Source of the DNA: CAZOMR01 sp964580655
GTDB taxonomy: Bacteria; RBG-13-61-14; CAZOMR01
Assembly (NCBI GenBank): GCA_964580655.1
Contig: CAZOMR010000152.1
Location: forward strand, 1-8,170
DNA: 8,170 bases
Direction: 5' to 3'
Shown in pieces: positions 6,563-8,170 of this stretch (position 1 is its first letter; every line of letters starts with the position of its first letter). The notes below the pieces were generated by a model. The model was given only the letters and a program-made list of their open reading frames with translations, was not told where the DNA came from and made no database searches. A program made the position numbers and the translations under genes.

Positions 6563-7108
6563 TTATATTTTATTTAATTCCTTTTTTAGTTCGCCCATTC
6601 TTTCTTTTACTAAACTATCTTTCCGATAAGGAAAGGGAAGAATGAAAATTCTAGAGTTAGAAATTTTCAAATCTTGTATGAAGCCCCATTTATTTTTAAC
6701 ATCATAACCAGGAAATAATTTCTCTGCAGCTTTCTTTTGAAGACAAAGAATCTCAGGTAAATATCTTTTGACTTTTTCAAGTAATAATTTCTTCCCAATT
6801 TTATAATCCTCTTCATCTAGTTCATGTTCTCTTGCAGTTGCCTTTTTAACAATATCAGCAATGCCTATATTGAAATCCAGCAGAAGTTCATCATGATATT
6901 TACCTTTAGCTGGAGCAGGAATAATTCCATTTGATACAAGAATCTTCCAAAATTGCTCCCCCAATTTGCCCTGGAAATAATGTCCCGCCTCAACACTAAC
7001 TTTAGCTGGGTTTATACAGATAAATAAAACGTCCAAATCTTCTTTAATAATATCCTTTAAGGTTTTCTCTTTCTTTCCTCTCCAAATTGTTGTCTCTTGG
7101 TAATTCAT
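6563..7108 (-). CDS. Mug/TDG-type uracil-DNA glycosylase-like protein
   Basis: Probably removes uracil or a damaged base from mismatched DNA, starting base-excision repair. The 181 residues show the first glycosylase motif as LFICINPAK (28-36, with the family's catalytic-type Asn at N33 in place of GINPG), followed by AGHYFQGKLGEQFWKIL (41-57), very like Mug/TDG enzymes. IGIADIVKKATA (81-92) matches the family's G-[LI]-x-[ND]-[IL]-V stretch. The second motif, normally NPS or STSG near the C-terminus, is replaced by LPFPYRKDSLVKER (157-170). The gene is far more AT-rich than its neighbours: 155 G+C in bases 6601-7080, 32 %. Its ribosome site is poor (AAAGAAAAAATTA before the ATG). It lies 13 nt after cysteine synthase and 12 nt before the acyl-CoA dehydrogenase, so it was probably acquired and inserted without breaking the operon. 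Family assignment is good; exact substrate is unknown. Confidence 0.82.
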   Translation of the reverse strand: MNYQETTIWRGKKEKTLKDIIKEDLDVLFICINPAKVSVEAGHYFQGKLGEQFWKILVSNGIIPAPAKGKYHDELLLDFNIGIADIVKKATAREHELDEEDYKIGKKLLLEKVKRYLPEILCLQKKAAEKLFPGYDVKNKWGFIQDLKISNSRIFILPFPYRKDSLVKERMGELKKELNKI

Positions 7109-7121
7109 TAATTTTTTCTTT

Positions 7122-8024
7122 CTATATCAGCGCGGTACTGAAATATCGTTCAGCCCTGTCCGGGAGCACTGTAACGACATTTTTTCCCAGTCCGAGTTTC
7201 TCTGCCATCTTGATTGCGGACCATACATTTGCGCCGGAAGATGTTCCAGCCAGCACCCCCTCTATGCGCGCAACTTCGCGCGCAGTCTGGATCGCATCCT
7301 CGTCCGATACGGTGATAACCTCGTCAATCATCTCCACATCCAGCACAGCCGGGACAAAGCCATCCCCTATGCCCTGTATCTGATGCAGTCCCGGCTCCTT
7401 GCCAAGAAGCGCGGCCGCATTCTCCGGCTCCACTGCCACTACCAGGATAGAGGGATCCTTTTCCTTGAGAAACTTTCCCACACCCTGCAGGGTGCCTCCG
7501 GAGCCAACCCCTGCTACAAAAGCACTAACCTCTCCATCCATCTGGTCCCATATTTCTTTAGCAGTGGTCAGGTAATGTATTTCGGGGTTAGTCGGATTCT
7601 CGAACTGCTGTGGTATGTAGATACGCGGGTTCTGGTCCCGGAGTTCATACGCTTTTTTCAGGCATCCCTCCAGGCTTTCACTGGCTGGCATCAGGATCAT
7701 CTCGCCTCCGAGCGCAGCGATGATCTTCTTGCGCTCCTCGCTCATGCTCTCCGGCATGATTATGATCACCCGGTAGCCCTTCTGCACACCGGCCAGCACC
7801 AGGCCGATACCTGTGTTCCCGGAGCTTGCTTCCAGGATAATAGAATCCGGGTTAATATCACCCCGCTCCTCGGCCTTCTCGATCATATACTTGGCCACGC
7901 GATCCTTGATACTTCCGCCTGGATTGAGGAGTTCCAGCTTGGCAAACACAGAATACTCTGTCATCCGATGTAGCCTCAGCATGGGAATGTTCCCGATCAC
8001 ATCCAGAATCGAATCAAAATACAT
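7122..8024 (-). CDS. cysK: Cysteine synthase (O-acetylserine sulfhydrylase type)
   Basis: A fold-type II PLP enzyme that makes cysteine from O-acetylserine and sulfide. Its 300 residues fit the family (300-320). Visible parts are IGNIPMLRL (10-18), LNPGGSIKDR (33-42) with the Schiff-base lysine K40, the substrate loop EASSGNTGIG (65-74), the phosphate-binding GVGSGGTLQG (172-181), GTSSGAN (260-266) with the serine that contacts the PLP nitrogen, and the ending LPDRAERYFSTALI. No C-terminal CBS domain is present, so it is not a cystathionine beta-synthase of the long type, though a CysM-like or O-phosphoserine-using enzyme cannot be excluded. AGAGGA (8034-8039) is nine bases before the ATG. 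It is the first gene of the run, with a candidate promoter about 46 nt upstream. No sulfate-assimilation or serine acetyltransferase gene is nearby. Confidence 0.92.
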   Translation of the reverse strand: MYFDSILDVIGNIPMLRLHRMTEYSVFAKLELLNPGGSIKDRVAKYMIEKAEERGDINPDSIILEASSGNTGIGLVLAGVQKGYRVIIIMPESMSEERKKIIAALGGEMILMPASESLEGCLKKAYELRDQNPRIYIPQQFENPTNPEIHYLTTAKEIWDQMDGEVSAFVAGVGSGGTLQGVGKFLKEKDPSILVVAVEPENAAALLGKEPGLHQIQGIGDGFVPAVLDVEMIDEVITVSDEDAIQTAREVARIEGVLAGTSSGANVWSAIKMAEKLGLGKNVVTVLPDRAERYFSTALI

Positions 8025-8070
8025 CCTTCTTCATCCTCTCTTATCTGATGAACTGCCTGGTTTCAGCGCT

Positions 8071-8076
8071 ATTATA
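8071..8076 (-). promoter_or_regulatory. Candidate -10 box upstream of the cysteine synthase gene
   Basis: The minus strand reads TATAAT exactly, 46 nt before the start codon, leaving a leader of about 40 nt. A shifted reading gives an extended -10, TGATATATA. The -35 region (TTCCCTTCC) is poor. An AT-rich perfect box could arise by chance, but it is in the right place for the promoter of the whole gene run. Confidence 0.45.
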
Positions 8077-8087
8077 TATCATGATAT
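8076..8087. promoter_or_regulatory. 12-bp perfect palindrome beside the -10 box, possible operator
   Basis: ATATCATGATAT is a perfect palindrome that overlaps the upstream edge of the candidate -10 box. A dimeric repressor bound there would block RNA polymerase. It is short and AT-rich, and no second copy occurs elsewhere in the upstream region, so this is only suggestive. Confidence 0.2.
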
Positions 8088-8119
8088 GGGTTGGAAGGGA
8101 AATATTCAGGTTAAGAGCG

Positions 8120-8142
8120 GGTGTGCGACATAAATGGTGACT
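8120..8142 (-). repeat. 23-bp inverted repeat, right copy
   Basis: Exact reverse complement of 32-54 (GGTGTGCGACATAAATGG... ending GACT on the plus strand). It lies about 95 nt upstream of the cysteine synthase start and 44 nt upstream of its candidate -10 box, outside any gene. The flanking bases are unrelated to those around the left copy, which argues against a long duplicated block and for a short dispersed element or an IS terminus. Confidence 0.85.
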
Positions 8143-8170
8143 ATCCGTGAAATATACGGCTCCTCTTGAG

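Noticed and set aside
7383..7973. 196-codon plus-strand open frame opposite cysteine synthase
   Set aside because: Antisense shadow of a strongly conserved coding region; no motif or ribosome site.
8025..8119. Riboswitch or T-box leader before cysteine synthase
   Set aside because: The leader is only about 40 nt from the candidate promoter and I see no SAM, T-box or other conserved core.
8144..8158. Small inverted repeat CCGT...ACGG near the right edge
   Set aside because: Arms are only four bases, which is expected by chance.
1..8170. CRISPR array, tRNA/rRNA, toxin-antitoxin or defence system
   Set aside because: No spaced direct repeats, no tRNA-like cloverleaf and no nuclease, helicase or toxin motifs were seen on either strand; the glycosylase-like gene alone does not make a defence locus.

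Overview
The window comes from a bacterium of moderately high GC (hand-counted lines in several genes give about 55-60 %). The genes are spaced tightly on one strand with good Shine-Dalgarno sequences. Gene content (acyl-CoA dehydrogenase, a short acidic conserved-type hypothetical protein, CoA-diphosphatase Nudix enzyme, DegT aminotransferase) would fit an uncultured Gram-negative lineage such as a deltaproteobacterial/Desulfobacterota-like organism. That placement is a guess; no RNA gene or marker gene is present to confirm it.

Layout: eight intact genes lie head to tail on the minus strand, read from right to left. In transcription order they are: a cysteine synthase-type PLP enzyme (7122-8024), a Mug/TDG-type uracil-DNA glycosylase-like protein (6563-7108), an acyl-CoA dehydrogenase (5405-6550), a 121-residue hypothetical protein (5010-5375), a CoA pyrophosphatase-type Nudix hydrolase with a TTG start (4314-4892), a DegT/StrS-type aminotransferase (2968-4248), a hypoxanthine phosphoribosyltransferase-like protein (2233-2943) and adenine deaminase (412-2211). 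Most gaps are 12-65 nt. The one longer gap (117 nt, 4893-5009) holds a GC-rich hairpin that may separate two transcription units. A promoter-like sequence precedes the first gene at the right edge.

Function: the last two genes make a short adenine salvage route: adenine to hypoxanthine (deaminase), then hypoxanthine to IMP (phosphoribosyltransferase). The first genes are a mix of cysteine synthesis, base-excision repair and acyl-CoA metabolism with no obvious single pathway. The glycosylase gene is strikingly AT-rich (155 G+C in 480 counted bases, 32 %) and looks recently acquired, although it fits cleanly between its neighbours.

The left edge differs. It carries a frameshifted, truncated remnant of a Gfo/Idh/MocA oxidoreductase on the plus strand, cut off by a REP-like/IS-like palindromic repeat (358-382). 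A perfect 23-bp inverted repeat occurs at 32-54 and again at 8120-8142, so it brackets nearly the whole window. I found no transposase, CRISPR array, tRNA, rRNA or riboswitch. I do not see a convincing new multi-gene system; the best leads are the bracketing repeats, the foreign-looking glycosylase lacking the usual second motif, the N-terminally extended phosphoribosyltransferase, and the unnamed 121-residue protein.
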